64,000 bases of DNA, from contig JAURWE010000058.1 in NCBI GenBank assembly GCA_030655075.1, forward strand, positions 186,001 to 250,000, in the 5' to 3' direction. The stretch's first letter is position 1, and every line of letters begins with the position of its first letter. The notes beneath the pieces are model-generated. The model worked only from the letters and a program-made list of their open reading frames with translations, was not told the DNA's origin and did not search any database. This document shows, in pieces, positions 17,352-26,293 of the stretch. The translations under genes and the position numbers were made by a program. This DNA comes from Pararhizobium sp. (GTDB lineage: Bacteria > Pseudomonadota > Alphaproteobacteria > Rhizobiales > Rhizobiaceae).

Positions 17352-20292
17352 GGAGCTTCTCGTTTTCAGGATCGAAGAAAACCGGATTGCACAGGACGCC
17401 CGGCACGAACTCGTTGCGAATGGCGTTCCACACAGTCACCTCTTCGCCCCAGCGCTGCGGCCCGTGTTTGACCAACGCCAGGCCGATCGTGTGGCCGAGA
17501 TTGGGGGAAAACGCACTGGACGAGACATAACCTTGGTCATTCTCCAGCGTCGCCGCGTCGCCGAGCTTCAGGATGTGCGAGCCGGTCTTGAACGTATCGG
17601 CCGGGTTCACCGGCTTGACGCCGACAAGCGAAGGCCGGTCGGCCGCCTGCAGGCCCTCGCGCGCCAGCATCGCCTTGCCGATGAAGTCCGCCTTTCCGCC
17701 CGAGACCATCCGGCCCATGCCGAGATCGCCCGGCGTCACCGTGCCGTTGATTTCCGCATGGGTGACGTGGCCCTTCTCGATGCGCATGACGCCCAGCGCC
17801 TCGACGCCGTAAGGGCAGATCCCATGCTCCGCACCTGCCTCCATGATGGCGTCGGCCACCGCTTCGGCATATCCTGCAGGCACCGCCAGTTCGAAGGCCA
17901 GTTCACCGGAAAAGGAAATCCGGAAAAGACGGCCGGTAAGCCTTCCGCCGAAAAGGGAAACCTCCTTTGCGGCGAGAAACGGCACCGCCGCATCGGAAAT
18001 ATCCTCATCGATCAGCGCCTGCAGGATCGTCCGGGATTTCGGCCCGGCAACGGCGATCTGTGCCCACTGGTCCGTCGAGGATGCGATTTGCACATCGAGC
18101 TCCGGCCACAATGCCTGCGCGCAGAATTCCAGATGGGTCATGACCCCTGCGGCCAGCGCCGTGGTCGTGGTCATGAAGAAATGCGTGTCGCTCATCCGGC
18201 TGGTCGTGCCGTCATCATAGATGAACCCATCCTCGCGCAGCATCAGCCCGTAGCGCGCCTTGCCCACCGGCAGCTTGAGGAATGCGTTGCAATAGATGCG
18301 ATTGAGGAATTCTGCCGCATCCCTGCCGAAAATCTCGATCTTGCCCAGCGTCGAGACATCGCAGATGCCGGCATTCCTGCGGACGTTCAGCACTTCGCGG
18401 TCGACGCTCTCGCGCCAAGTCGTCTCGCCGTCTTTCGGAAACCAGGAGGAGCGATACCACAACCCCGTCTCGACAAAGATCGCACCGTTCTTCTTCGCCC
18501 AGTCATGCAGTGGCGATTTGCGCACAGGCTGGAAATGTTTGCCCGCATGCGCGCCGGTTAGCGCGCCGAACGACAATGGCGTGTAGAACGGTCGGAACGT
18601 CGTGGTCCCGACCTCGGCCGGCGAAACGCCGCGCGTTTCCGCCAGAATGCCGATGGCATTGATGTTGGACAGCTTGCCCTGGTCGGTCGCCATGCCGCTG
18701 GTCGTGTAGCGCTTGGCCAGCTCCACATGGCCAAAACCCTCGCGAACCGCGATGCCGAAATCCTTCAGGTTCACATCGTTCTGATAGTCGACAAAGGCCT
18801 TGCCCTTGACGCCGGCCACGAACCACACCGGCTTGACTGTCTCGGACGTATCGTCGGCGGCGTGGAAGGCTGCAGTGGCATTGAAACCCAGCTGCGCCGT
18901 GATGCGCGCGGCCTTTTCAGCGCCGTCCGCAAGGCAGGCTTCGAGCGAAGAATGACCCGCAGCAGCCCCGGCAACCGTCAATCCATCCTGCACCTCGGGT
19001 GCCAGAAACGACGAGATCGCATCTGACCAGACCGGCTTAGCGCCGCGGTGGCAGGCCAGATGAATGACCGGGCTCCAGCCGCCCGACATCGCCAGAGCAT
19101 CCGCCTCGATCGTCTCCGTCCTGCCGTTTGCGGCAACGGTCACGCTCGTCAGTCTCTTACCGCCATGCGCATCGCGCACCACGGCGCCCGAGATGACCCG
19201 CGCCATGCCGGTCCAGGACCCGGCCGATCCGCAATCGACGATGGCTGCAATCTCAAGCCCCTGCGCTTCGAGATCGGTGGCGGTCCGGTAACCGGAGACG
19301 CCGTTGGTAAAGACCACCGTGCGCTTGCCGGGCGCAACGGCCTGCCGGTTGAGATAGGAGCGCATGGCACCGCCCATCATCACGCCGGGAATATCGTTGC
19401 CGCCGAACACCAGCGGCCGCTCTTCGGCTCCGGAGGCGAGGATCGCCTGTTGGGCCGTTATCCGCCAGATCCGTTCGACAGGCCGGTCTGGATCGATGGA
19501 AGCGACATGTTTTTGGACGCGTTCGACAGCGCCGAAAACATTGTCGTCGTACCAGCCGAACACTGTTGTCCGCGACAGCATCCGAACATTGGGCAACGAG
19601 TCCAGCTCGGCAAGGCTTTCGGCCAGCAAATCGGCAGCTGCCCTCTCGCCGATCATTCCGGTTTCGCAGAGCAACGAACCGCCCGGCTCGAACCCTTCAT
19701 CGGCCAGAATGACCCGCGCACCAGATCGCCCAGCTGTCAGCGCTGCGGCAATACCGGCCGGGCCGGCACCGATGACCAGAAGATCGCAATGCGCCCAGCT
19801 CTTCTCATAAGTATCCGGATCCGCCTCATAGGTCGCCCGGCCCAGACCGGCCGCCTTGCGGATCAGCGGCTCATAGACCTTTTCCCAGAACGCGGCCGGC
19901 CACATGAAGGTCTTGTAGTAGAAGCCTGCCCCGAGAAAAGGCGAGAAAAGGCTGTTGACCGTACCGACGTCGAAATCGAGCGACGGCCAGCGGTTCTGGC
20001 TCTTCGCCTGAAGCCCCTGATAGAGCTCCGCCACTGTCGCCCGCGTATTGGCCTCCCTTCGGCCGCCCTGCCCGATCGTCACCAGCGCATTCGGCTCTGC
20101 GGCACCGGCCGTCAGGATGCCGCGCGGACGGTGATACTTGAAGCTGCGGCCAACCAGCTGGCGACCATTGGCGAGTAGGGCGGAGGCGACTGTATCGCCG
20201 GCAAAACCCTGCATCGGCTTGCCGTCAAAGGTGAAATCGAGGCGCCGTGCCCGGTCGAGGCGCCCGCAGTTGGCAAGACGGAACGAGCTCAT
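17344..20292 (-). CDS. mgdC: N-methylglutamate dehydrogenase / sarcosine oxidase alpha-type subunit
   Basis: This 982-residue protein has the SoxA plan: an N-terminal ferredoxin-like domain (about 1-100, FKYHRPRGIL), a Rossmann domain with LLVIGAGPAGIAAAL around residues 171-185, and a C-terminal GcvT folate domain (about 590-970, including NAGICDVSTLGKIEIFG and GVEALGVMRIEKGH). It would bind NAD and THF and transfer the oxidised methyl of N-methylglutamate to THF as 5,10-methylene-THF. The ATG at 20292 overlaps the mgdB stop; the long in-frame extension to 20601 lies over mgdB. An ordinary sarcosine oxidase alpha subunit cannot be excluded by sequence alone. Confidence 0.87.
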   Translation of the reverse strand: MSSFRLANCGRLDRARRLDFTFDGKPMQGFAGDTVASALLANGRQLVGRSFKYHRPRGILTAGAAEPNALVTIGQGGRREANTRATVAELYQGLQAKSQNRWPSLDFDVGTVNSLFSPFLGAGFYYKTFMWPAAFWEKVYEPLIRKAAGLGRATYEADPDTYEKSWAHCDLLVIGAGPAGIAAALTAGRSGARVILADEGFEPGGSLLCETGMIGERAAADLLAESLAELDSLPNVRMLSRTTVFGWYDDNVFGAVERVQKHVASIDPDRPVERIWRITAQQAILASGAEERPLVFGGNDIPGVMMGGAMRSYLNRQAVAPGKRTVVFTNGVSGYRTATDLEAQGLEIAAIVDCGSAGSWTGMARVISGAVVRDAHGGKRLTSVTVAANGRTETIEADALAMSGGWSPVIHLACHRGAKPVWSDAISSFLAPEVQDGLTVAGAAAGHSSLEACLADGAEKAARITAQLGFNATAAFHAADDTSETVKPVWFVAGVKGKAFVDYQNDVNLKDFGIAVREGFGHVELAKRYTTSGMATDQGKLSNINAIGILAETRGVSPAEVGTTTFRPFYTPLSFGALTGAHAGKHFQPVRKSPLHDWAKKNGAIFVETGLWYRSSWFPKDGETTWRESVDREVLNVRRNAGICDVSTLGKIEIFGRDAAEFLNRIYCNAFLKLPVGKARYGLMLREDGFIYDDGTTSRMSDTHFFMTTTTALAAGVMTHLEFCAQALWPELDVQIASSTDQWAQIAVAGPKSRTILQALIDEDISDAAVPFLAAKEVSLFGGRLTGRLFRISFSGELAFELAVPAGYAEAVADAIMEAGAEHGICPYGVEALGVMRIEKGHVTHAEINGTVTPGDLGMGRMVSGGKADFIGKAMLAREGLQAADRPSLVGVKPVNPADTFKTGSHILKLGDAATLENDQGYVSSSAFSPNLGHTIGLALVKHGPQRWGEEVTVWNAIRNEFVPGVLCNPVFFDPENEKLHA

Positions 20293-20570
20293 GTCCGGTC
20301 TCCCGCAAGTTTCAGGGTCGCGGCGTCGAAAACCGAGTGAATGACATGGCTCGTCGTGTCGCGCTCCACCACCAGCCAGCGGCGGCAGCCGGACGAATGA
20401 TGCCAGTGCTCGCTGTGACGGCCCTTCGGGTTGTCGCGCAAATATACATAGGAAAACCAGACCTCCTCCGGCGCACCGGCGGCCGGCCGCGCCAGCGAGG
20501 CATCGCCGCGAATGGTGAACTCTTCCTTGGGGCGCGGCCCGCAATGGGGGCACGAGATGAGGCTTGCCAT
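20289..20570 (-). CDS. mgdB: N-methylglutamate dehydrogenase / sarcosine oxidase delta-type subunit
   Basis: This 93-residue SoxD-family protein has a zinc-binding start (CPHCGPR at residues 7-13) and the family hallmarks EFTIRGDA, VYLRDNPKG, HWHHSSGCRRW and RDT. It stabilises the alpha/beta/gamma/delta heterotetramer. It overlaps the alpha-type gene by ATGA and starts 76 bases after the beta-type gene. Confidence 0.9.
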   Translation of the reverse strand: MASLISCPHCGPRPKEEFTIRGDASLARPAAGAPEEVWFSYVYLRDNPKGRHSEHWHHSSGCRRWLVVERDTTSHVIHSVFDAATLKLAGDRT

Positions 20571-20646
20571 GGTCAGATATCCCTAGAACAAATTCCAGCA
20601 AAAGTGCGAAGCGGTTTTGCGTCCGGAACTGTGTGAGAACAAAAAT

Positions 20647-21897
20647 CTAGTGAAGATTGGCTTGGGCGCCGACGCCCTTTTCATCGATCATCAGCCCGCG
20701 CTGAAACCGGTCGAGCCGAAAGGCACGGCCTGTATCATGCGGCGCGTTTGTCGCTATCAGATGCGCGTAGCAGAAGCCCGAGGCCGGCGTGGCCTTGAAG
20801 CCGCCGTAACACCAGCCGGCGTTCAGGTAGAGATTGTCGATATGGGTGCGGTCGATGATCGGCGAGCCGTCCATGCTCATGTCCATCACCCCGCCCCAGG
20901 AGCGCAGCACGCGAACGCGCGAAAGCGCCGGGATCATCGCGATACCGGCTTCGGCTACATGCTCGACCGTCGCCAGATTGCCGCGCTGCGCATAGGAATT
21001 GTAGCCGTCTATATCGCCGCCAAAAACCAGCCCCCCCTTGTCCGATTGCGAGACATAGAAATGACCGGCGCCGAAAGTGACGACATTGTCGATAAACGGC
21101 TTCAGACCTTCGGAGACGAAAGCCTGCAGCACATGGCTTTCGATCGGCAGCCGCAAACCTGCCATCTCGGCAACGGTGGACGAGTTGCCCGCCGCCGCCA
21201 GCGCCAGCTTGCCGCAGCCGATAAAACCCTGGCTGGTCTCCACACCGGTGATTGCCCCGTTCTCGTTGCGAATGCCGGTCACTTCGCAGTTCTGAATGAT
21301 ATCGACGCCGCGCGTGTCCGCGCCGCGTGCATAGCCCCAGGCCACCGCATCATGCCGCACCGTGCCGCCACGCTTCTGCATCAAGGCACCCTGAATGGGA
21401 AAACGGGCATTGTCGAAATCGAGGAAGGGCAGCTTTTCCTTGACCCCCGCCCGATCGAGCAGTTCTGCATCCACTCCGTGCAGCCGCATGGCGTTGCCGC
21501 GCCGCATATAAGCGTCGCGCTGCGCATCCGAATGATAGAGATTGAGAACGCCACGCTGCGAGACCATGGCGTTGAAGTTGAAATCCTGCTCCAGCCCTTC
21601 CCAGAGCTTCATCGACAGCTCGTAGAACGGGTTGTTGCCGGGCAGCAGATAGTTCGAGCGGATGATCGTCGTGTTGCGGCCGACATTGCCGGAGCCGATA
21701 TAACCCTTTTCCAGCACCGCAATATTGGTGATGCCATGTTCCTTCGCCAGATAATAGGCCGTCGCCAACCCATGGCCGCCACCGCCGACGATGATCACAT
21801 CATAATGCGCTTTCGGTTGCGGACTGCGCCAGGCAGGCTTCTGGCTTGTGTTGCCGCGAAGCGCGTCGAGAAAGACGGAAAAGGCAGAATATCGCAT
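20647..21897 (-). CDS. mgdA: N-methylglutamate dehydrogenase / sarcosine oxidase beta-type subunit
   Basis: This 416-residue FAD-dependent amine oxidase of the SoxB family has the dinucleotide-binding site DVIIVGGGGHGLATAYYLA at residues 33-51 and the characteristic run GNVGRNTTIIRSNYL, and ends with GWCYGGFKATPASG. In MgdABCD this subunit carries out amine oxidation of N-methylglutamate; in SoxBDAG it oxidises sarcosine. It is the first gene of the mgdABCD order on the minus strand and is divergent from the regulator gene at 21989. Confidence 0.88.
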   Translation of the reverse strand: MRYSAFSVFLDALRGNTSQKPAWRSPQPKAHYDVIIVGGGGHGLATAYYLAKEHGITNIAVLEKGYIGSGNVGRNTTIIRSNYLLPGNNPFYELSMKLWEGLEQDFNFNAMVSQRGVLNLYHSDAQRDAYMRRGNAMRLHGVDAELLDRAGVKEKLPFLDFDNARFPIQGALMQKRGGTVRHDAVAWGYARGADTRGVDIIQNCEVTGIRNENGAITGVETSQGFIGCGKLALAAAGNSSTVAEMAGLRLPIESHVLQAFVSEGLKPFIDNVVTFGAGHFYVSQSDKGGLVFGGDIDGYNSYAQRGNLATVEHVAEAGIAMIPALSRVRVLRSWGGVMDMSMDGSPIIDRTHIDNLYLNAGWCYGGFKATPASGFCYAHLIATNAPHDTGRAFRLDRFQRGLMIDEKGVGAQANLH

Positions 21898-21988
21898 GAT
21901 CGATTCATCCCGGGAAGATGCCGCCGATCATGTCAGGCTTCTCACAAGTTACTTGCAGATTTGGGACTTAAATCGATAGAATAAGGAC

Positions 21989-22945
21989 ATGGTCACCGAG
22001 GAGCAAAAAAACACCCAGCATATCGGCCTGATCCTCCTTCCGGGGTTTGCGCTGATGTCCTATGCCTCGGCTGTCGAGCCCCTGCGGGCTGCCAATCTCC
22101 TGGCCGGCCGGGAGCTCTACCGCATCTCGGCGTTTTCCCCGAATGGCGCGCCGGTGGCAACCTCTTCCGGCATCGATATTCCCGCAGAAACCCTGCCGTT
22201 ACGCGGCACCGGCCTCCACACGGTTTTTGTCTGCGCTGGAGGCAGCCCGAAGGACTGGAGCTTTCCGCCCGTTCTGGCCACCCTGCGCCAACTGGCCCGT
22301 GAAGGCGTGAAGATCGGTGGTATCTCGGGCGGCCCCTATGTCATGGCCGAAGCCGGGCTGCTCGACGGCCGCGATTTCACCATCCACTGGGAACATGCCC
22401 CGGCCCTTATCGAGGCCTTCCCAGATCTCACGCCCCGGCAGGCGCGCTATGTCCTTGACGGGAACCGCCTCACCTGCGGCGGTGGTGTCGCGCCCCTCGA
22501 CATGATGCATGCGCTGATTGCCGGACGCATGGGCGATGATTTTGCCCGCCGGGTCAGCGACTGGTATCTTCACACCCATGTGGAGAGTGCCGCAGCGCCG
22601 CAGCGGGCCTCGTTGGCGCAACGGTACGGCACCAACCATCCCGCCCTTCTGACCGTTCTGGAAAAGATGGCGACGACGATCGAGGCGCCGCTCGACCGCA
22701 AAACCATGGCGGCCCTTGCCCGCATAACCCCACGCCACCTCGACCGGCTGTTCGCCGCCCAGCTTGAGTCCAGCTTTCTCGGCGAATACCGCAAACTGCG
22801 GCTCGATCACGCCGTTCTCCTCTTGAAGCAAAGCCCCTTGTCCATCTCCGAGATTGCCTTTGCCACCGGCTTTTCCAGCGCCGCGCATTTCTCCCGCGCT
22901 TATCGGCAGGCCTTTGCTCAGCCGCCGCGCAGCCAGCGCGCCTGA
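21989..22945 (+). CDS. GlxA/GbdR-like AraC-family transcriptional regulator
   Basis: This 318-residue protein has an N-terminal DJ-1/PfpI-like glutamine amidotransferase fold (about 10-180; ISGGPYVMAEAGLLDGR where the nucleophile elbow would be, with Gly-Gly rather than Cys) and a C-terminal AraC double helix-turn-helix (about 220-315; ITPRHLDRLF and ISEIAFATGFSSAAHFSRAY). Relatives such as GbdR sense glycine betaine or dimethylglycine. It lies between the divergent mgdABCD and the downstream mgsABC-gmaS genes, so it is the best candidate for island control. The inducer is not readable. Confidence 0.85.
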   Translation: MVTEEQKNTQHIGLILLPGFALMSYASAVEPLRAANLLAGRELYRISAFSPNGAPVATSSGIDIPAETLPLRGTGLHTVFVCAGGSPKDWSFPPVLATLRQLAREGVKIGGISGGPYVMAEAGLLDGRDFTIHWEHAPALIEAFPDLTPRQARYVLDGNRLTCGGGVAPLDMMHALIAGRMGDDFARRVSDWYLHTHVESAAAPQRASLAQRYGTNHPALLTVLEKMATTIEAPLDRKTMAALARITPRHLDRLFAAQLESSFLGEYRKLRLDHAVLLLKQSPLSISEIAFATGFSSAAHFSRAYRQAFAQPPRSQRA

Positions 22946-23057
22946 GCAATTCGCGCCTAGCAAATATTGCCTTAAAAGAAAAAAATATTCTTCTCAGTTG
23001 ATGTCGTGAATTTTAGCTGCTATCCATTTTCACAGCCATGAAATGGAGGTCTGCGCC

Positions 23058-23954
23058 ATGTGCGGAATTGTCGGATTGTTCTTGAAAGACAAGAGCCTGG
23101 AACCGAAACTCGGAGCCATGCTGTCGGAAATGCTGATCATCATGACCGACCGCGGACCGGACAGCGCCGGCATCGCCATCTATGGCGCGCCCGCCGATGG
23201 CAAGGCCAAGATCACCGTCCAGTCGGCAGCACCGCAGAAGGATTTTTCCGGTCTTGAAAAAGCCCTGTCGGACGCCAGTGGCGGCAGCGCCCGCGTCACT
23301 GTAAAAAGCACGCATGCCGTCATCGAGGTCGATTCCGCAGCGCTCGACGCCACCCGCGAGGCGCTTGCCGGCGCCCACCCCGGCATCCGTGTCATGGGCA
23401 GCGGCGACAGCGTAGAGATCTACAAGGAAACCGGCCTCCCGAAGGACGTCGTCAGCCGCTTCGGCGTTTCCGCCATGTCCGGCACCCACGGCATCGGCCA
23501 CACCCGCATGGCAACGGAATCGGCCGTGACGACGCTCGGCGCTCACCCCTTCTCCACCGGGTCTGACCAGTGCCTCGTCCACAATGGCTCCCTGTCGAAC
23601 CACAACAACCTGCGCCGTGAATTGAAGCGCGAAGGCATGACCTTCGAGACCGAGAACGACTCGGAAGTCGCCGCCGCCTACCTCACCGCCGAAATGGCCA
23701 AGGGCAAGAACCTCGGCGGCGCACTCGAAGGCGCAATCCACGATCTCGACGGCTTCTTCACCTTCGTCGTCGGCACGAAATCGGGCTTTGGCGTCGTCCG
23801 CGACGCGATTGCCTGCAAACCGGCTGTCATGGCCGAAACCGATCAATACGTGGCCTTCGGGTCCGAATATCGGGCGCTGGTCAACCTGCCGGGCATTGAG
23901 GCCGCCCGTGTCTGGGAACCGGAGCCCGCAACCGTCTATTTCTGGGAGCAATGA
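23058..23954 (+). CDS. mgsA: N-methylglutamate synthase subunit A (class II glutamine amidotransferase)
   Basis: This 298-residue N-terminal-nucleophile amidotransferase begins MCGIVGLF, so Cys2 becomes the catalytic N-terminus after Met removal; DRGPDSAG, GIGHTRMATES and HNGSLSNHNNLR complete the glutaminase site. The ATG at 23058 is required by this chemistry and has GGAGGT 7 bases upstream. In rhizobia the gene is also called glxB. With mgsB and mgsC it converts gamma-glutamylmethylamide or methylamine plus glutamate to N-methylglutamate. Confidence 0.88.
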   Translation: MCGIVGLFLKDKSLEPKLGAMLSEMLIIMTDRGPDSAGIAIYGAPADGKAKITVQSAAPQKDFSGLEKALSDASGGSARVTVKSTHAVIEVDSAALDATREALAGAHPGIRVMGSGDSVEIYKETGLPKDVVSRFGVSAMSGTHGIGHTRMATESAVTTLGAHPFSTGSDQCLVHNGSLSNHNNLRRELKREGMTFETENDSEVAAAYLTAEMAKGKNLGGALEGAIHDLDGFFTFVVGTKSGFGVVRDAIACKPAVMAETDQYVAFGSEYRALVNLPGIEAARVWEPEPATVYFWEQ

Positions 23955-24020
23955 CATGAGGTCAGGAAACGGGCGCAACGGTTTTCCGTCCAAAATCATG
24001 TCCGTCAAGGAGCACTAAGC

Positions 24021-24707
24021 ATGCCGACAATCGATCTTGCCGTAGCGCCTCTGCGTGAACTCAATCAAGCGCTGCACGCCATCGGCCCGGGCAGCAATGA
24101 AACGAGCTGGGAAGTGCTGAACCCGCGCGGCAGCCATTCCGTCGCCGTCGGCATCGATGCCGAGGTGACCGTCGATGTGCGCGGCAGCGTCGGCTACTAT
24201 TGCGGTGGCATGAATTCCGACGCGACCATCACCGTTCACGGCTCGGCAGGACCCGGTGTCGCCGAAAACATGATGTCCGGAAAGGTCGTCATCAAGGGCG
24301 ATGCCAGCCAGTATGCCGGTGCGACCGGACGCGGCGGTCTTCTGGTCATCGAAGGCAACGCCTCGTCGCGCTGCGGCATTTCGATGAAGGGCATCGACAT
24401 CGTCGTCCACGGCAATATCGGCCACATGTCTGCCTTCATGGCGCAGTCCGGAAACCTCGTCGTTCTCGGCGATGCCGGCGAGGCGCTTGGCGACAGTCTC
24501 TACGAGGCGCGCCTGTTCGTGCGTGGCGCGGTCAAAAGTCTCGGCGCCGACTGCATCGCCAAGGAGATGCGATCCGAGCACATGGATATTCTGAAAGACT
24601 TGCTCGAGCGCGCCGGCGTCACCGATGCAAAGCCGGAAGAGTTCACCCGTTACGGCTCTGCCCGCACGCTCTACAATTTCAACATCGACAATGCCGACGC
24701 CTATTGA
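24021..24707 (+). CDS. mgsB: N-methylglutamate synthase subunit B (GXGXG domain protein)
   Basis: This 228-residue right-handed beta-helix protein is related to the C-terminal GXGXG domain of glutamate synthase large subunit. Repeated Gly-rich turns are seen (VDVRGSVGYYCGG, ITVHGSAGPG, VVIKGDASQYAG, LVIEGNASSRCG, IVVHGNIGHM, VVLGDAGEALG). It probably scaffolds the amidotransferase and FMN subunits. AAGGAG lies 12 bases before the ATG, and the gene follows mgsA by 66 bases. Confidence 0.88.
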   Translation: MPTIDLAVAPLRELNQALHAIGPGSNETSWEVLNPRGSHSVAVGIDAEVTVDVRGSVGYYCGGMNSDATITVHGSAGPGVAENMMSGKVVIKGDASQYAGATGRGGLLVIEGNASSRCGISMKGIDIVVHGNIGHMSAFMAQSGNLVVLGDAGEALGDSLYEARLFVRGAVKSLGADCIAKEMRSEHMDILKDLLERAGVTDAKPEEFTRYGSARTLYNFNIDNADAY

Positions 24708-24773
24708 GCGTGACCGGGACTGCTTGGGGTGGTTCGCCGCTCCACACACGCAATCAGAGAATGGGATTTTTGC

Positions 24774-26102
24774 ATGAGTTACCAGAACCCGCCCACGACG
24801 CCCCGCAAGTCGGCAACCTTCGATGACTACACCATGTCGGAAATCCGCCGCGCTGCGGCGACCGGCATCTACGACATCAGAGGCTCCGGCGCCAAGCGCA
24901 AGGTGCCGCATTTCGACGACCTGCTGTTTCTCGGTGCCTCGATCTCGCGCTACCCGCTCGAAGGGTATCGCGAGAAATGCGACACCACGGTCGTGCTGGG
25001 CGCCCGTTTCGCCAAGAAGCCGATCGAGCTGAAAATCCCGATCACCATTGCCGGCATGAGCTTCGGCTCGCTGTCCGGTCCCGCCAAGGAAGCACTTGGA
25101 CGCGGCGCGACGCTGGCCGGCACCTCGACCACGACAGGCGACGGCGGCATGACGGAAGAAGAGCGCGGCCACAGCCAGACGCTGGTCTACCAGTATCTTC
25201 CCTCCCGCTACGGCATGAACCCCAAGGATTTGCGCCGCGCCGACGCCATCGAGATCGTCGTCGGCCAGGGCGCAAAGCCCGGCGGCGGCGGCATGCTGCT
25301 GGGCCAGAAGATTTCCGACCGCGTCGCCAACATGCGCAATTTGCCGAAGGGCATCGACCAGCGCTCCGCCTGCCGCCATCCGGACTGGACCGGCCCGGAC
25401 GACCTCGAAATCAAGATCCTCGAGATCCGCGAAATTACCGACTGGCAGAAGCCGATCTACGTCAAGGTCGGCGGCGCAAGGCCCTATTACGACACGGCAC
25501 TCGCCGTGAAGGCCGGCGCCGATGTTGTCGTGCTTGACGGCATGCAGGGGGGCACCGCCGCCACGCAGGAAGTCTTCATCGAGAATGTCGGCCTGCCGAC
25601 GCTTGCCTGCATTCGACCGGCCGTTCAGGCACTGCAGGATCTTGGTATGCACCGCAAGGTTCAGTTGATCGTGTCAGGCGGCATTCGCAATGGCGCCGAC
25701 GTCGCCAAGGCTTTGGCGCTGGGCGCCGATGCCGTTTCGATCGGCACGGCCGCACTCGTTGCCATCGGCGACAACGACCCGCGCTGGGAAAGCGAATACC
25801 AGGCACTCGGCTCGACCGCCGGGGCCTATGACGACTGGCACGAAGGCAAGGACCCGGCCGGCATCACCACGCAGGACCCGGAGCTGATGAAGCGCGTCGA
25901 TCCGGTCGCAGCCGGCCGCCGCCTTGCCAATTATCTGAAAGTGATGACACTCGAAGCCCAGACCATCGCACGGGCCTGCGGCAAGAACCACGTCCACAAT
26001 CTGGAGCCGGAAGACCTCTGCGCGCTGACGCTCGAAGCCTCCGCCATGGCCGGCGTGCCGCTGGCCGGAACGAGCTGGATTCCGGGCAAGGGAGGCTTTT
26101 GA
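24774..26102 (+). CDS. mgsC: N-methylglutamate synthase subunit C (FMN-binding glutamate synthase-like)
   Basis: This 442-residue protein is homologous to the FMN-binding barrel of glutamate synthase large subunit. Signatures are ITIAGMSFGSLSGPAKEAL, GQGAKPGGGGMLLG, ADVVVLDGMQGGTAA, VSGGIRNGADVAKALALGAD and VSIGTAALVAIG. It would carry the reductive chemistry of N-methylglutamate formation. The ATG at 24774 was chosen because homology starts there; an in-frame start at 24729 adds residues unlike the family. It is followed by a palindromic repeat element, not directly by gmaS. Confidence 0.88.
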   Translation: MSYQNPPTTPRKSATFDDYTMSEIRRAAATGIYDIRGSGAKRKVPHFDDLLFLGASISRYPLEGYREKCDTTVVLGARFAKKPIELKIPITIAGMSFGSLSGPAKEALGRGATLAGTSTTTGDGGMTEEERGHSQTLVYQYLPSRYGMNPKDLRRADAIEIVVGQGAKPGGGGMLLGQKISDRVANMRNLPKGIDQRSACRHPDWTGPDDLEIKILEIREITDWQKPIYVKVGGARPYYDTALAVKAGADVVVLDGMQGGTAATQEVFIENVGLPTLACIRPAVQALQDLGMHRKVQLIVSGGIRNGADVAKALALGADAVSIGTAALVAIGDNDPRWESEYQALGSTAGAYDDWHEGKDPAGITTQDPELMKRVDPVAAGRRLANYLKVMTLEAQTIARACGKNHVHNLEPEDLCALTLEASAMAGVPLAGTSWIPGKGGF

Positions 26103-26129
26103 ACTTTAGGGTTGCGGCAATCTTGTACG

Positions 26130-26226
26130 AACCCTCCCCCTTGTGGGTAGGGTCGGAGCGAAGCGCAGGGGAGGGTCTTTCTGAACGGAAAGTCCCCTCC
26201 CCAACCCTCCCCACAAGGCGAGGGAG
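26130..26226. repeat. Palindromic intergenic repeat between mgsC and gmaS
   Basis: The outer arms at 26132-26152 and 26204-26224 are inverted copies (CCCTCCCCCTTGTGGG against CCCACAAGG-type complement). An inner hairpin (GGGGAGGG with CCCTCCCC) makes a nested, cruciform-capable element of about 95 bases. It lies in the 191-base gap before gmaS. It shares its CCCTCCCCCTT core with the unit at 10241-10272, as expected for a dispersed genomic repeat. Confidence 0.7.
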
Positions 26227-26293
26227 TTGTTCGAGACCAACCGCCGCCTGCACCACACAAAATAAGTGTCTGAATAATCCAAAGGGGAACACA

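Noticed and set aside
22946..23057. Riboswitch in the gap before mgsA
   Set aside because: No glycine or other riboswitch core could be recognised in this AT-rich 112-base gap.
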